NCBI GenBank assembly: GCA_944472135.2
Contig: OX235262.1
Span: 165,477,509 to 165,541,508, forward strand
Direction of reading: 5' to 3'
Length of the DNA stretch: 64,000 nucleotides
Origin: Trichobilharzia regenti
Lineage: Eukaryota; Platyhelminthes; Trematoda; Strigeidida; Schistosomatidae
Shown here piece by piece: positions 39,801 to 42,800 of this stretch; the stretch's first letter is position 1; each line of letters opens with the position of its first letter. The translations under genes and the position numbers were made by a program. The notes under the pieces are model-generated. The model searched no databases. It was not told the origin of the DNA and saw nothing but the letters and a program-made list of their open reading frames with translations.

Positions 39801-42800
39801 TGAACTTGAACTTGCATTTAAATAACACAACTAGGATTTAACAGTAAATTCAGACATAAGCGAGGATGGTTACGTAATCATATTGTAACAACAGAAGACA
39901 AGGGCTAGGCAACAGATCCTTTATTAGGGAAATCAACACATATTTATACATTTTCATGTACATTATGATAGATTATTGTTAGCAGAAAAATACAGTCTTC
40001 TGATTGGTTGTTTCTCACTGAAAGTTAACCTTGCATCTCTTTGTGGCTGTTTCTTGAATGTCAGAACATCTAAATGCTAACTGTATCCGCCCACGCAAAA
40101 TCTGCTGTGGTTGGCTGTTGAATCCGTCTTTGTTTATATTTCTCTCACGACCAACATTGGGGACATAAACAATGACGTAAAATACTGTCTAGGCTAGTAG
40201 CCAGCTCTCATGACAACATGAAGGAATTTTCCAACGAACAATCGAAAAGGTCAGTAGTAAAATAAAGATGTAAATAAAGCATGAAAATAGATGGTTGCAA
40301 ATGCAAAGTTACATCACAAAATATCAAATGCATTTTAGATGAATTATATTCAAGACACCAGATCAACATATCAGAATCTCTGAAGGTGGTAAGCAGACAA
40401 AATACTTCAAGACCACTTCACATTACTAAAGCTGTCATCACCGGAAGAGTGAAGTCAAAATTGGGTGTTGGAAAAGAAATTGTCACTAACTTATTACTAC
40501 CTTCCGAATTTGACCACGAACTGACATCAGTTAGAGAACCATTAAAAACCAGGGAATACTGAACAGCTGTTTCATCCTAGTTTGGGACTGATCGGCAGTA
40601 CGTACCCACTGGGTTACAGCATTGATCAAACAATGTAAAAGTCATTATCTTGTATCTTGACTATTATTATTATTCCCCTGGTTCCCAGTGGAACATAGGG
40701 ATTCAACAGAACGTTCCAACTTTGTCCTATTGTCTACAGTCCTCTTCAACTGGCTCCTTGGATCGCCCATAAGCTCTCCCCTGTTCCTTCCCACACGATC
40801 ACCTCCATATCACCCTCGAACACGCACCCAACTCATCGTTTCTCATTCAGGTTCCACTGTAACAACAGAAGACAAGGACCAGGCAACCGATCGTTTATTA
40901 AGGAAATCAGCACGTATTTGTATGTATTTCATGTACATTATTATAGCTTATTCAAGCAGACAAACACAGTCTTCTGATTGGTTGTTTCTTGCTCAAGCTT
41001 ACTCTGTACTGCTTGTGACTGATTTTTCAGAAAGTTAAGCCATATATCTGCGGATCGTATTTGCCCACGTTAAGTCTGCTAAGACTGGTTGTTGAATCAG
41101 TCTTGTTCATATTTTCTCATTGCCAATATTAGTAACCTAGACATTGACGCAAATTAATCTCTACCATTTAGCCAGCAGCCTACTCTCACCACCACGTGAG
41201 AGCTGCTCTGGCGTGCGGTGTCACTCAACGGCCTTCTCAGTGTGTGTTCGATCCATCTCTATTTTATCCTACATATTTCTTGGTCGGTAGGCTCTTGATC
41301 GGTTTGTTACCAGAGTTTCTTGTTGCTAATTCCATTCAACTGGCCATCTGATCTTTAATATTGAGAAAACAAAGGCAGATGTTGATAAAAGTCTCCAGCG
41401 AACTGTTTGCAAAACTGTTTGGGATGCCAAAGACAAGATTCCGGTCCTTGTAGAAGAAGTGAATGAATAACACTGGTGTTGAAAATTCGAATTTTCTTCA
41501 TTATGCTGAGTGCAGTGGATTTTCACAATGGCTTCAGGGTGATGAATATTTGTCTTGCTTTCCTGATTCTGGTTTTGACATTCTCATCCGCGCCACTGAC
41601 TTTAGTTGAAATGTTGATGCCTAGATAGGCGGAGGAATCGACTTCATTCAGGTTTTCCCCATTAATGGTGACTGGCGTTGTTTTTATTGTTGTTTTTGGT
41701 CAGTTATCTTCATTATCTCTGTCTTCTCTGTATTCTCTTGAAGTTGTGTGTTCGTCGCCTGACTCTTCTGCAAACCTGTCGGTTTCCCGCTGTAAATCTT
41801 CGAATTTTTGTAACAATAAAAGTAAATTATCCGCGAAGTTCAGATCTCCTCTAGTCTCCTTATCGATCCAATGTATTCCTGTCTTTTTGCTCCCAATGCA
41901 CAAGCAGTGGAATAATCATTTTCACCACGATTAGGAATATCACTGGTGATAGTATGCAGCCTTGTCTTACCCTTGTTTTTACTGCAAAGGCTTTGCTGTG
42001 TTTCATATTACGGATTACTCGACATTTATCAATAACATAGAGATTCTGAACGAGGTTGGTAGACATTTGTGCCACTTTGGTTACTTTTTTCTAATTATAG
42101 CTATAATCTTCACCAAATGAGAACTTTTGCGGACCTAAGTTATTCCTAAAATAATATGTATTATTATTATATCCTTTAATTCCTATAGGAACATAGGGCT
42201 TCAGCTGCGCACCTCCATTGCCTTCGGTCCTCTGCCAAGGTTTTCACCCCGCTCCAAGTCTGCTTACATGCTTTCCTCTCTTCTTCACATGACCTCCTCC
42301 AAGTCACCATCGCACTGATGAACAACTCGCCGCTTCCCTTTCGGGTTCCACTCAAAAATTTGTCTAGTGGTGTCACTTTATGGTTTTCTCAGAGTATGGC
42401 CAATCCATCTCCATTTCTTTCTGCTTATTTGTTGCATAATCGGTCACTGGTTGGTTCGCACATTACTAGAGATCCCTGTTGCTTATCTTTTCTGGCCGGC
42501 CATCTGATCTTGAGTATTAAGCGAAGACAACTGTTAATGAAGGTCTGAAGTTTGTTGGAGATGCTCTTTATGACGCGGTGGCCAAGTCTCTGATCCGTAT
42601 AGCGAGTAGCACTGACTGACTTCACATTGGAGTTGAAAATCCAATTCTTATTTTCATTCTCATGCTGAGTGCTGTTGACCTCCACACAGACTTGATGAGA
42701 GTAATGAAAGCTTGTCTTGCTTTTCCGATCCTTGCACTGATATCCTCGTCAGTTCTGTCTGTCTGTAGTTGAAACGATGCTTCCCAGATGGGTAAGTAAA

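Noticed and set aside
40281..40562. 93-residue open frame as a separate gene
   Set aside because: Its 3' half reads into an FB1 repeat arm; only the internal 50 bp with splice sites is kept as a possible exon.
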